A program made the position numbers and the translations under genes. A stretch of DNA of 64,000 bases from Nocardioides sp. (GTDB lineage Bacteria > Actinomycetota > Actinomycetes > Propionibacteriales > Nocardioidaceae). Every line of letters starts with the position of its first letter. Positions within the stretch are counted from its first letter, which is position 1. The stretch is from the NCBI RefSeq assembly GCF_029937575.1, contig NZ_JAPYPS010000006.1, forward strand, positions 57,411-121,410, given 5' to 3'. Of this stretch, positions 1 through 7,535 are shown one piece after another. The notes below the pieces were generated by a model. That model ran no database searches, was not told where the DNA came from, and saw only the letters and a list, made by a program, of their open reading frames with translations.

Positions 1-768
1 CGCGCGGAGACGACCGAGAAGCCGGCAGACGTGCTCTCGCTCAACATCCTGAGCAACCGCGGGCGCTCCATCAGGCCCAAGACGCTCAACCAGAAGAAGT
101 ACGTCGACGCGATCGACAAGCACACGATCACCTTCGGCATCGGCCCCGCCGGCACCGGCAAGACCTACCTGGCGATGGCCAAGGCGGTCCAGGCGCTGCA
201 GGCCAAGAACATCAACCGGATCATCCTCACCCGCCCGGCCGTCGAGGCCGGCGAGAGCCTCGGCTACCTCCCCGGCACCCTGAGCGAGAAGATCGACCCC
301 TACCTGCGTCCGCTGTACGACGCCCTGCACGACATGATCGACCCCGACACGATCCCCAAGCTGATGGCGGCCGGCACGATCGAGGTCGCGCCCCTGGCCT
401 ACATGCGCGGCCGCTCGCTGAACGACTCGTTCATCATCCTCGACGAGGCGCAGAACACCACGCCCGAGCAGATGAAGATGTTCCTCACCCGGCTCGGCTT
501 CGGCTCCAAGATCGTGGTCACCGGCGACGTCACCCAGGTCGACCTGCCCAACGGGGCGAAGTCGGGCCTGCGGATCATCGAGGGGATCCTCGACGAGGTC
601 GAGGACATCGCCTTCAACCGACTCACCAGCAACGACGTCGTACGGCACCGGCTGGTCGGCAAGATCGTCGCCGCCTACGACGAGTTCGACGCCGAGAGCC
701 AAGCCCGGATCGAGGGCCGCCAGGGGCCCACCCGCACGAGTGAGCAACGGAGCGCTGAACCCCGGTGA
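1..768 (+). CDS. phoH: PhoH-family ATPase (5'-truncated by window edge)
   Basis: The reading frame is open from base 1, so the true start lies upstream; 255 residues are visible of a family usually about 320-350 long. Walker A GPAGTGKT lies at about bases 142-165 and Walker [10 protein letters not shown] at about 430-456, followed by a TGD sensor motif near 520, as in PhoH ATPases. Family members are cytoplasmic P-loop ATPases, proposed to act in RNA metabolism beside YbeY. The stop codon overlaps the ybeY GTG start (GTGA), implying translational coupling. The C-terminal tail is charged and low in complexity. The identification is firm; the exact molecular role of the family is not settled. 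Confidence 0.93.
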   Translation, partial: RAETTEKPADVLSLNILSNRGRSIRPKTLNQKKYVDAIDKHTITFGIGPAGTGKTYLAMAKAVQALQAKNINRIILTRPAVEAGESLGYLPGTLSEKIDPYLRPLYDALHDMIDPDTIPKLMAAGTIEVAPLAYMRGRSLNDSFIILDEAQNTTPEQMKMFLTRLGFGSKIVVTGDVTQVDLPNGAKSGLRIIEGILDEVEDIAFNRLTSNDVVRHRLVGKIVAAYDEFDAESQARIEGRQGPTRTSEQRSAEPR

Positions 769-1235
769 CCATCGAGATCATCGACGAGTCGGGTCACCGC
801 CTCGACGTCAAGCACCTCGCCACGCTCAGCCGCTTCGTGATGGACCAGATGCGGGTCCACCCCCAGGCGGAGCTGTGCATCAAGGCCGTCGACGAGGACA
901 CCATCGCCCAGCTCAACGAGCAGTGGATGGAGAAGGACGGGCCGACCGACGTGCTGGCCTTCCCGATGGACGAGCTCCGGCCCGGACTGGTCAACGAGGA
1001 GCCCGAGGAGGGCGTCCTCGGAGACCTCGTGCTCTGCCCGGCGATCGCCGCGACCCAAGGTGAGAGCGCCGGTCACGGCACGCTGGCGGAGATCGAGCTG
1101 CTCACCACGCACGGCATCCTCCACCTCCTCGGCTACGACCACGCCGAGCCGGAGGAGCACCGCGAGATGTTCGGCCTGCAGGACCGGTTGCTGGAGCAGT
1201 GGCGCGCACAGGGGCGGGAGGGTCGCGAGAAGTGA
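765..1235 (+). CDS. ybeY: Endoribonuclease YbeY (rRNA maturation factor)
   Basis: A 156-residue protein, normal length for YbeY. The zinc-binding signature [11 protein letters not shown] sits at about residues 115-125, preceded by the DVLAFPMDE segment typical of the family. YbeY is a single-strand endoribonuclease involved in 16S rRNA 3'-end maturation and ribosome quality control. It is coupled to phoH (start inside the phoH stop) and to the next CBS-domain gene (GTGA overlap), the usual actinobacterial phoH-ybeY-hlyC order. The GTG start is supported by this coupling. Confidence 0.96.
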   Translation: MTIEIIDESGHRLDVKHLATLSRFVMDQMRVHPQAELCIKAVDEDTIAQLNEQWMEKDGPTDVLAFPMDELRPGLVNEEPEEGVLGDLVLCPAIAATQGESAGHGTLAEIELLTTHGILHLLGYDHAEPEEHREMFGLQDRLLEQWRAQGREGREK

Positions 1236-2566
1236 CCTCGACCCAGCTCCTGCTCTTCCTGCTGGCTGCCCTGCTGGTCGTGGTCGCCGGTGTCTTCACC
1301 GCCGCCGACGCGGCGCTCGCGTCCTTCTCCCGTGCCCGGGCCACCGAGCTCGTCTCGGAGGAGCGCGCCGGTGCCAAGCGGCTGGTTGCCCTGCTCGACG
1401 ACGCCCCGCGCCACCTCAACACGGCCCTGTTCCTCGAGCTCCTCGCCGAGATCTCGGCCATCGTCATCGTCACCCTGCAGATCTCCGCCATCGTCGACGG
1501 CCGCGGCTGGCCGTCGGCGCTGAGCACGATCGCGGTGATGCTCGTGGTCTCGTTCGTCGTCATCGGCGTCGCGCCCCGCACCCTCGGCCGCCAGCACGCC
1601 GAGACGTTCGCACTCCTGGTCGCGGGTCCCGTCACGGCGTTCACCCGCGTCCTCGGCCCGCTGCCCCGAGTGCTGATCCTGGCGGGCAACGCGATCACTC
1701 CCGGCAAGGGCTTCCGCGAGGGTCCGTTCTCCTCGGAGACCGAGCTGCGCGAGATGGTCGACATCGCCGAGCAGTCGGCGCTGATCGAGTCCGGCGAGCG
1801 CAAGATGATCCACTCCGTCTTCGAGCTGGGCGACACGACCGTGCGGGAGGTGATGGTCCCGCGCAACGACGTCGTCTACATCGAGCGCCACAAGAACCTG
1901 CGTCAGACGATGTCGTTGTTCCTGCGCAGCGGCTACTCCCGGGTGCCGGTCATCGGCGAGAACCTCGACGACATCTGCGGGATCGCCTACCTCAAGGACA
2001 TCGTCCGCCGCGACTTCGAGGCGCCCGACGTCGAGCTCACCCAACGCGTCGACGAGGTGATGCGCCCGGTCTCGTGGGTGCCGGAGTCCAAGCCGGTCGA
2101 CGCGCAGCTCTCGGAGATGCAGGCCAACCGGGCCCACATCGCCGTCGTCGTCGACGAGTACGGCGGCACCGCCGGACTGATCACGATCGAGGACCTGCTC
2201 GAGGAGATCGTGGGGGAGATCACCGACGAGTACGACGACGACGAGATCGAGGTCGAGCTCGTCGACGACGCCCCGATGACGACCTACCGGGTCTCCTCGC
2301 GCTACCCGATCGACGACCTCGAGGAGCTGTTCGGCTTCGACGTCGAGGAGGAGGACGTCGACTCCGTCGGCGGCCTGATGGCCAAGCACCTCGGACGGGT
2401 GCCGATCCCTGGGTCGCACGTCGAGGCGCACGGCCTGCGCTTCGACGCCGAGGACGCCGCGGGCCGGCGCAACAAGATCGGCACCGTCGTGATCCGCCTC
2501 CTCGAGTCGGACCAGCACGTGACCACGACCACGGGCGAGCTGGAGACGGTCGACGCCACCGACTGA
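1232..2566 (+). CDS. Membrane CBS-domain protein, CorC/HlyC (DUF21) family
   Basis: 444 residues from GTG 1232, which overlaps the ybeY stop as GTGA; an in-frame start at 1199 would add 11 residues inside ybeY and is less likely. The N-terminal half has hydrophobic helices ([28 protein letters not shown], and others) of the DUF21 membrane domain. A CBS pair follows ([14 protein letters not shown] onward), then the acidic CorC/HlyC C-terminal domain, rich in DDDE stretches. Family members are linked to magnesium/cobalt export and ion homeostasis; the transported ion here is not shown by sequence. In many actinobacteria this gene sits between ybeY and era. Confidence 0.9.
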   Translation: MTSTQLLLFLLAALLVVVAGVFTAADAALASFSRARATELVSEERAGAKRLVALLDDAPRHLNTALFLELLAEISAIVIVTLQISAIVDGRGWPSALSTIAVMLVVSFVVIGVAPRTLGRQHAETFALLVAGPVTAFTRVLGPLPRVLILAGNAITPGKGFREGPFSSETELREMVDIAEQSALIESGERKMIHSVFELGDTTVREVMVPRNDVVYIERHKNLRQTMSLFLRSGYSRVPVIGENLDDICGIAYLKDIVRRDFEAPDVELTQRVDEVMRPVSWVPESKPVDAQLSEMQANRAHIAVVVDEYGGTAGLITIEDLLEEIVGEITDEYDDDEIEVELVDDAPMTTYRVSSRYPIDDLEELFGFDVEEEDVDSVGGLMAKHLGRVPIPGSHVEAHGLRFDAEDAAGRRNKIGTVVIRLLESDQHVTTTTGELETVDATD

Positions 2567-2596
2567 CGGGCTCACGGACGCCCCTAACCTGAGACC

Positions 2597-2935
2597 ATGA
2601 CTATCAGCACCGAGGACGCCAAGCTGGTCACCCTGGCCCGGGCCACTCGCGCTCGGGTCGGCGCCGCAGAGGGTGCTGCCGTGCGCGACCAGGACGGGCG
2701 CACCTACGCGGCGGCGACGGTGGACCTCCCCTCGCTCCAGCTCTCGGCCCTCCAGGTGTGCGTTGCCATGGCCGTGGCGTCGGGTGCCCGGAGCCTCGCA
2801 GCTGCTGTGGTGCTGGGGGAGAGCGGCGCTCTGGCTGACGCCGACCGGGCCGCACTGGGCGACCTGGCCGCCCCGGGCCTGCCGATCCACCTCGGGGATC
2901 CACGCGGCACCATCACGACCTCGTTCCCCGAATGA
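2597..2935 (+). CDS. Small cytidine-deaminase-like protein without the catalytic zinc site
   Basis: 112 residues. Position (directly after the CBS gene, upstream of era) and the pattern of an N-terminal helix, GRTYAAATVDLPSLQLSAL and an alternating hydrophobic core match the short protein annotated as cytidine deaminase at this locus in other actinobacteria (M. tuberculosis Rv2365c position, from memory). The H/C-A-E motif is replaced by LSAL and no PCxxC is present, so zinc-dependent deamination is unlikely. A TAACCT box at 2585-2590, six bases before the ATG, suggests a leaderless transcript. Function unknown; the family call is by context and faint similarity. Confidence 0.6.
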   Translation: MTISTEDAKLVTLARATRARVGAAEGAAVRDQDGRTYAAATVDLPSLQLSALQVCVAMAVASGARSLAAAVVLGESGALADADRAALGDLAAPGLPIHLGDPRGTITTSFPE

Positions 2936-2936
2936 A

Positions 2937-2964
2937 ACGTTGCGGGAGTAAGTTGCGGCAACGT
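2937..2964. promoter_or_regulatory. Inverted/direct repeat at tmsA start, candidate operator
   Basis: The arm ACGTTGC (2937-2943) is inverted as GCAACGT (2958-2964), and GTTGCGG is directly repeated. The inner 11-mer GTTGCGGCAAC (2952-2962) is itself a palindrome. It overlaps a TAAGTT -10-like box (2949-2954) eight bases before the GTG start of tmsA. The 12-mer GAAACGTTGCGG (2934-2945) and the GTTGCGGCAAC palindrome both recur at 12218-12233. The regulator is unknown. Confidence 0.5.
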
Positions 2965-4378
2965 GGTGTTGGAACCTCTCGTGGCAACTGATCCCTGGCA
3001 GCGACACGCGGACGCGGTGGCGCGTCTGGCGGCGTCGTACGACGCGATGCCCGGCGACGCCCCGGTGCGCCTGGCCAAGTCGACGACCAACCTCTTCCGC
3101 GTGCGCAGCGCCAGCAGCGCTCCCGGGCTCGACGTCTCCGGTCTGACCGGCGTCATCGACATCGACGCGGAGGCCCGCACCGCCGAGGTGCAGGGCATGT
3201 GCACCTACGAGGACCTCGTCGACGCCACGCTGCCGCACGGCCTGATCCCCCTGGTCGTCCCCCAGCTGCGCACCATCACCTTGGGCGGGGCGGTGACGGG
3301 CCTCGGTATCGAGTCGACCAGCTTCCGCAACGGGCTGCCCCACGAGTCGGTGCTCGAGATGGACGTCTTCACCGGTGCCGGCGAGGTCGTCACCACCCGA
3401 CCCGGTGACGACCTCTTCGACGCCTTCCCCAACTCCTACGGCTCCCTGGGTTACGCCACCCGGCTGCGCATCTCCCTCGAGCAGGTGCCGGCCTACGTCG
3501 CGCTGCACCACGTGCGCTTCGACGACGCGGCGCTGATGGCCAAGACGATCGCGGAGATCACCGAGACCGGTGAGTACGACGGGCAGCCGGTCGACGGGCT
3601 CGACGGCGTCGCCTTCGCGCCCGGCGAGCTCTACCTGACGCTGGCCCGGTGGACCGACGACGCCACCTCGGTGCCCGGCGCCACGACCCCGAGCGACTAT
3701 GCCGGCGCCAAGATCTTCTTCCGGTCCCTGCAGGAGCGCGAGCACGACCTCCTGACGGTCTACGACTACCTGTGGCGGTGGGACACCGACTGGTTCTGGT
3801 GCTCGGGGGCCTTCGGTGCCCAGAACCCGACCGTCCGGCGACTGTGGCCGCGCCGCCTGCGCCGCTCGGACGTCTACATGAGGCTGCTGGCCCTGGATCG
3901 TCGCTTCGACATCGCCGACCGCCTGGATCGCCGCGCCGGCAGGCCTCAGCGCGAGCGCGTCGTGCAGGACATCGAGGTCCCGGTCGAGCGGCTGCCCGAG
4001 TTCCTCGCGTGGTTCGACGCCGAGATCGGGATGCGCCCGGTCTGGGTCTGCCCGCTGGTCTCGACCGGTCCCGACGGCCAGGGCGGCGGCCGGGGTTGGA
4101 CGACGTACCCCTTGGCGCCGGGTGAGACCTACGTCAACGTCGGCTTCTGGGGCACCGTCCACGTGGGTCCCGAGGCGCCCGAGGGGCCACGCAACCGTGC
4201 CATCGAGGCCAAGGTGCACGAGCTGGGTGGCCACAAGTCCCTCTACTCCGAGTCGTTCTACGACCGCGAGACCTTCGACCGGCTCTACCGCGGCGACGAC
4301 CTCGCCACGGTCAAGCGCCGCTACGACCCTGACGACCGCCTGACCAACCTCTACGACAAGACCGTTCGGAAGAAGTGA
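2963..4378 (+). CDS. tmsA: FAD-binding oxidoreductase, TmsA/BfaA-type (10-methyl fatty acid synthesis)
   Basis: 471 residues with an FAD_binding_4 domain in the N-terminal third (RLAKSTTNLFR, then TITLGGAVTGLGIESTSFRNGLPHE around residues 108-130) and a longer C-terminal substrate part. The following gene, overlapping as GTGA, is a cyclopropane-synthase-type methyltransferase. This pair is the hallmark of the tmsAB/bfaAB system, in which the methyltransferase makes a 10-methylene acyl chain on oleate and the flavoprotein reduces it to 10-methyl (tuberculostearate type). Starts at 2963 (GTG) and 2981 (GTG) are both possible; 2963 fits the TAAGTT box. The alternative is a generic delta-24-sterol-reductase-like flavoprotein, less likely given the partner. 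Confidence 0.78.
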   Translation: MVLEPLVATDPWQRHADAVARLAASYDAMPGDAPVRLAKSTTNLFRVRSASSAPGLDVSGLTGVIDIDAEARTAEVQGMCTYEDLVDATLPHGLIPLVVPQLRTITLGGAVTGLGIESTSFRNGLPHESVLEMDVFTGAGEVVTTRPGDDLFDAFPNSYGSLGYATRLRISLEQVPAYVALHHVRFDDAALMAKTIAEITETGEYDGQPVDGLDGVAFAPGELYLTLARWTDDATSVPGATTPSDYAGAKIFFRSLQEREHDLLTVYDYLWRWDTDWFWCSGAFGAQNPTVRRLWPRRLRRSDVYMRLLALDRRFDIADRLDRRAGRPQRERVVQDIEVPVERLPEFLAWFDAEIGMRPVWVCPLVSTGPDGQGGGRGWTTYPLAPGETYVNVGFWGTVHVGPEAPEGPRNRAIEAKVHELGGHKSLYSESFYDRETFDRLYRGDDLATVKRRYDPDDRLTNLYDKTVRKK

Positions 4379-5670
4379 GAGAGATCGTGCCCACCCCTGC
4401 GAAGACCCAGCTCAAGATCGGCGACGTCGTCGGTGACCTGATGCGCGGCGGCATGCCGGTGCGCTTCACCGCCTACGACGGGAGCTCCGCCGGCCCGGAG
4501 GACGCCGAGATCCACCTCGAGCTCATCAACCAGCGCGGACTCCAGTACCTCGTCACCGCACCGGGCGACCTGGGCCTGGCCCGCGCCTACGTCGCCGGCG
4601 ACCTGGTCGTCCACGGTGCCCACCCGGGCAACCCGTACGAAGCCATGCAGAAGATCAAGGACCACACGAAGTTCCGGGCGCCGTCGGCCTCCGAGCTCAT
4701 CACCATCCTGCGTGGCCTGGGCCTGTCCAACCTCAAGCCGCCCCCGCCGCCGCCCCAGGAGCACCTCCCGCGGTGGCGCCGGGTGATGGAGGGACTGCGG
4801 CACTCGATGGTCCGCGACGCCGAGGCGATCCACCACCACTACGACGTCTCCAACACGTTCTACGAGATGGTGCTCGGCCCGTCGATGGCCTACACGTGCG
4901 CGGTCTACCCGAGCGACACGGCGACGCTCGAGGAGGCGCAGCACGAGAAGTTCGACCTGGTCGCGCGCAAGCTCGACCTCAAGCCCGGCATGCGCCTGCT
5001 CGACGTGGGCTGCGGCTGGGGCGGCATGGTGCGCCACGCGGCCCAGGAGTACGGCGTGCAGGCGCTGGGCGTCACGCTGAGCCAGGAGCAGGCGTCGTAC
5101 GCCAAGGAGATGCTCGACCGCGAGGGGTTGAGTGACCTGGCCGAGGTGCGACACCTGGACTACCGCGACGTGCTGGAGTCCGACTTCGACGCCGTCAGCT
5201 CGATCGGGCTCACCGAGCACATCGGCATCAAGAACTACCCGGCGTACTTCGACTTCCTGCACAACAAGCTGAAGCCGGGCGGGCGTCTGCTCAACCACTC
5301 GATCACCCGGCACCACAACCGCCCGACGCCGGCGGGTGCCTTCATCGACCGCTACGTCTTCCCCGACGGCGAGCTCACCGGCAGCGGGACGATCGTCACG
5401 GCGGCCGAGAACTCCGGCTTCGAGGTCATGCACAGCGAGAACCTCCGCGTGCACTACGCCCGCACCCTGGCCCACTGGAACGACAACCTCGTCGCCAACT
5501 GGGACGCAGCGGTCGAGGAGGTCGGCATCGGCACCGCCCGCGTGTGGGGCCTCTACATGGCCGCCTGTCGAGTCGGGTTCGAGCGCAACGAGGTCCAGCT
5601 GGTGCAGGTGCTCGGTGGCAAGGTCGACGCCGAGGGCAACGACGGGTTTCCGCTGCGCCCCACGTGGTGA
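4375..5670 (+). CDS. tmsB: SAM-dependent fatty acid methyltransferase, TmsB/BfaB (CFA-synthase family)
   Basis: 431 residues. The AdoMet motif LLDVGCGWGG lies at about residues 208-217, preceded by the CFA-synthase hallmark HHHYDVSNTFYEMVLGPSMAYTC near residues 153-172. SSIGLTEHIG and the C-terminal RVHYARTLAHWNDNL region are also typical. It transfers a methyl group to the double bond of a phospholipid acyl chain. It overlaps tmsA by four bases, so the two are probably made together; GTG 4387 is an alternative start. An N-terminal domain of about 125 residues and a proline run (PPPPPPP) precede the core, as in mycobacterial UfaA-like enzymes. True cyclopropane synthesis is the main alternative. 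Confidence 0.8.
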   Translation: MREIVPTPAKTQLKIGDVVGDLMRGGMPVRFTAYDGSSAGPEDAEIHLELINQRGLQYLVTAPGDLGLARAYVAGDLVVHGAHPGNPYEAMQKIKDHTKFRAPSASELITILRGLGLSNLKPPPPPPQEHLPRWRRVMEGLRHSMVRDAEAIHHHYDVSNTFYEMVLGPSMAYTCAVYPSDTATLEEAQHEKFDLVARKLDLKPGMRLLDVGCGWGGMVRHAAQEYGVQALGVTLSQEQASYAKEMLDREGLSDLAEVRHLDYRDVLESDFDAVSSIGLTEHIGIKNYPAYFDFLHNKLKPGGRLLNHSITRHHNRPTPAGAFIDRYVFPDGELTGSGTIVTAAENSGFEVMHSENLRVHYARTLAHWNDNLVANWDAAVEEVGIGTARVWGLYMAACRVGFERNEVQLVQVLGGKVDAEGNDGFPLRPTW

Positions 5671-5701
5671 CGAGTCCCGCCTGAGGGATAGCCTCACGCT
5701 G

Positions 5702-6484
5702 ATGAGCACCCGGGCCAGCACGTACGACGCGCAGGTGCTGCGCCGTGAGCCGCTGTCGGACCACCTGGTCCGCCTCGTGCTCGGCGGACCGGGACTGGCG
5801 GGTTGGACCTCGACCGGAGTCCCGGACGAATGGGTCGGACTCGTGGTGCCCGGCCAGTTCCAGAGCCGCTACTACACCGTCCGGTCGTGGGACCCAGCGT
5901 CCGAGGGCGCCGAGCTCACGCTCGACATCGTGCGCCACGACGTGGGGCTGGTCACCGAGTGGACCGGCACCGACTGCATCGGGCAGACCTGCACGGTGAC
6001 CGAGCCGAAGGGATCGTTCGCGCTGCCCCCCGACGCGGCGTGGTTGATGCTCGTGGGAGACCTGACCGCGCTGCCGGCGATGGCGAGGATCCTGGAGGAG
6101 ACCGACCTGCCGGCTCGGGTCTGGGCGGAGGTGCCCGACGTGCTCGACGGCTACCTCGGAGACGCACAGGAGGTCAGCTGGCTGCGTCAGCCCGGCGACG
6201 GGGTGAGCGCGCTGGGCACCGTCGTGCCCGACCTCACGTGGCCGGAGGGAGACGGCTACTTCTGGATGGCGGGGGAGTCCGCGCAGATGCGGGCCATCCG
6301 CAAGCACCTGATGCGCGAGAAGCGGCTGCCCAGCAGCGCCTACGACGTGATGGGGTACTGGCGCGGAGGTGCCGTGCGCCAGCCACGCGCCGTGGACCCG
6401 GGTCCGATCTATCGCGCCGGCAAGGCGGCGGGCAAGAGCGACGAAGAGATCTGGGCCGACTACGACGAGGCGAGGGACCGATGA
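5702..6484 (+). CDS. Siderophore-interacting-protein family flavoreductase (SIP)
   Basis: 260 residues from ATG 5702. The FAD-binding domain carries RYYTVRSWDP at about residues 57-66. The SIP C-terminal domain has LMLVGDLTALPAMARIL and YFWMAGESAQMRAIRKHL, ending with DVMGYWRGG, all typical of the SIP (ViuB-like) family. These enzymes use FAD and NAD(P)H to reduce ferric siderophores. No siderophore genes are near; the gene sits between tmsB and era and overlaps era by four bases (ATGA). A TAGCCT box at 5689-5694, seven bases before ATG, suggests its own leaderless promoter. A redox link to TmsA is conceivable but only inferred. Confidence 0.87.
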   Translation: MSTRASTYDAQVLRREPLSDHLVRLVLGGPGLAGWTSTGVPDEWVGLVVPGQFQSRYYTVRSWDPASEGAELTLDIVRHDVGLVTEWTGTDCIGQTCTVTEPKGSFALPPDAAWLMLVGDLTALPAMARILEETDLPARVWAEVPDVLDGYLGDAQEVSWLRQPGDGVSALGTVVPDLTWPEGDGYFWMAGESAQMRAIRKHLMREKRLPSSAYDVMGYWRGGAVRQPRAVDPGPIYRAGKAAGKSDEEIWADYDEARDR

Positions 6485-7428
6485 GCGAGGCACCGATGGA
6501 CCATCAGTCGAGGAGCGGGCACCGGAGCGGGTTCGCGTCCTTCGTCGGTCGGCCCAATGCCGGCAAGTCGACGCTGACCAACGCGCTGGTGGGTCAGAAG
6601 GTGGTGATCACCTCCTCCAAGCCGCAGACCACGCGCACGGTGGTGCGAGGGATCGTGCACCGGCCCGACGCCCAGCTGATCCTGGTGGACACTCCTGGGC
6701 TGCACCGTCCGCGGACGCTGCTCGGCGAGCGGCTCAACGACCTGGTGACGACGACGCTGGCCGAGGTCGACGTGGTCGCCGTCTGCTTTCCGGCCAACGA
6801 GAAGGTGGGTCCCGGGGACCGCTTCATCGTGAAGGAGGTCGGCAAGGTCAAGCGCACCATCAAGGTCGCGATCGCCACCAAGACCGACCTGGCCAGCCCC
6901 GAGCAGCTCGGTCAGCACCTGCTCGACATCGCGGCGCTCGGGGAGGAGACCGGCATCGAGTGGGCCGAGATCGTGCCTGTCTCGGCGCAGGGCGACGATC
7001 AGGTCGGTCTGCTCGCCGACCTGCTCGTGGGTCTGTTGCCCGAGGGGCCGCAGCTGTACCCGGACGGCGACCTGAGCGACGCCCCGGAGGAGATCCTGGT
7101 CGCCGAGCTCATCCGTGAGGCCGCCCTCGAGGGCGTGCGCGACGAGCTCCCGCACTCGATCGCGGTGGTGGTGCAGGAGATGAACCTGCGTGAGGACCGC
7201 CCCACGGACAAGCCACTGCTCGACGTCCACGTCAACCTCTACGTCGAGCGGGAGTCGCAGAAGGGGATCATGATCGGCCACAAGGGTGCGCGGCTGCGCG
7301 AGATCGGCACCGCCGCTCGCAAGCAGATCGAGGCGCTGCTCGGCACGCCGATCTACCTCGACCTGCAGGTGAAGATCGCCAAGGACTGGCAGCGCGACCC
7401 GAAGCAGCTGCGCAAGCTCGGCTTCTGA
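6481..7428 (+). CDS. era: GTPase Era (ribosome biogenesis)
   Basis: 315 residues from the ATG that overlaps the SIP stop; ATG 6496 is an alternative. The GTPase domain shows G1 GRPNAGKST at residues 23-31, G3 DTPGLH and G4 TKTD. The C-terminal KH domain has GHKGARLREIGTAARKQIEALL. Era binds 16S rRNA and assists 30S maturation, consistent with ybeY and phoH upstream. A short Ser/His-rich N-terminal extension precedes the G domain. A strong hairpin downstream ends the operon. Confidence 0.97.
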   Translation: MSEAPMDHQSRSGHRSGFASFVGRPNAGKSTLTNALVGQKVVITSSKPQTTRTVVRGIVHRPDAQLILVDTPGLHRPRTLLGERLNDLVTTTLAEVDVVAVCFPANEKVGPGDRFIVKEVGKVKRTIKVAIATKTDLASPEQLGQHLLDIAALGEETGIEWAEIVPVSAQGDDQVGLLADLLVGLLPEGPQLYPDGDLSDAPEEILVAELIREAALEGVRDELPHSIAVVVQEMNLREDRPTDKPLLDVHVNLYVERESQKGIMIGHKGARLREIGTAARKQIEALLGTPIYLDLQVKIAKDWQRDPKQLRKLGF

Positions 7429-7463
7429 GCCGCCCGCCCGCACCCTGGGCGCCGTACGGCACG

Positions 7464-7504
7464 AGCCCGCCCGGCCTCAACGGAACTGAGAGGCCGGACG
7501 GGCT
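7464..7504. terminator. Strong hairpin between era and the convergent DUF11 gene
   Basis: A 15-bp stem (7464-7478 with 7490-7504, one G-U-type mismatch) and an 11-base loop, GC-rich and without a long T run. It lies between two convergent genes and can act in both directions. Confidence 0.8.
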
Positions 7505-7535
7505 GGACTGCCCGAGGTCCGGGCGGTGCGGGCTG

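Noticed and set aside
1133..4234. Long minus-strand open frame of about 1,030 codons opposite the phoH-tmsA region
   Set aside because: It is the GC-bias shadow of well-supported plus-strand genes, with Val/Asp/Gly/Arg-rich low-complexity composition and no domain.
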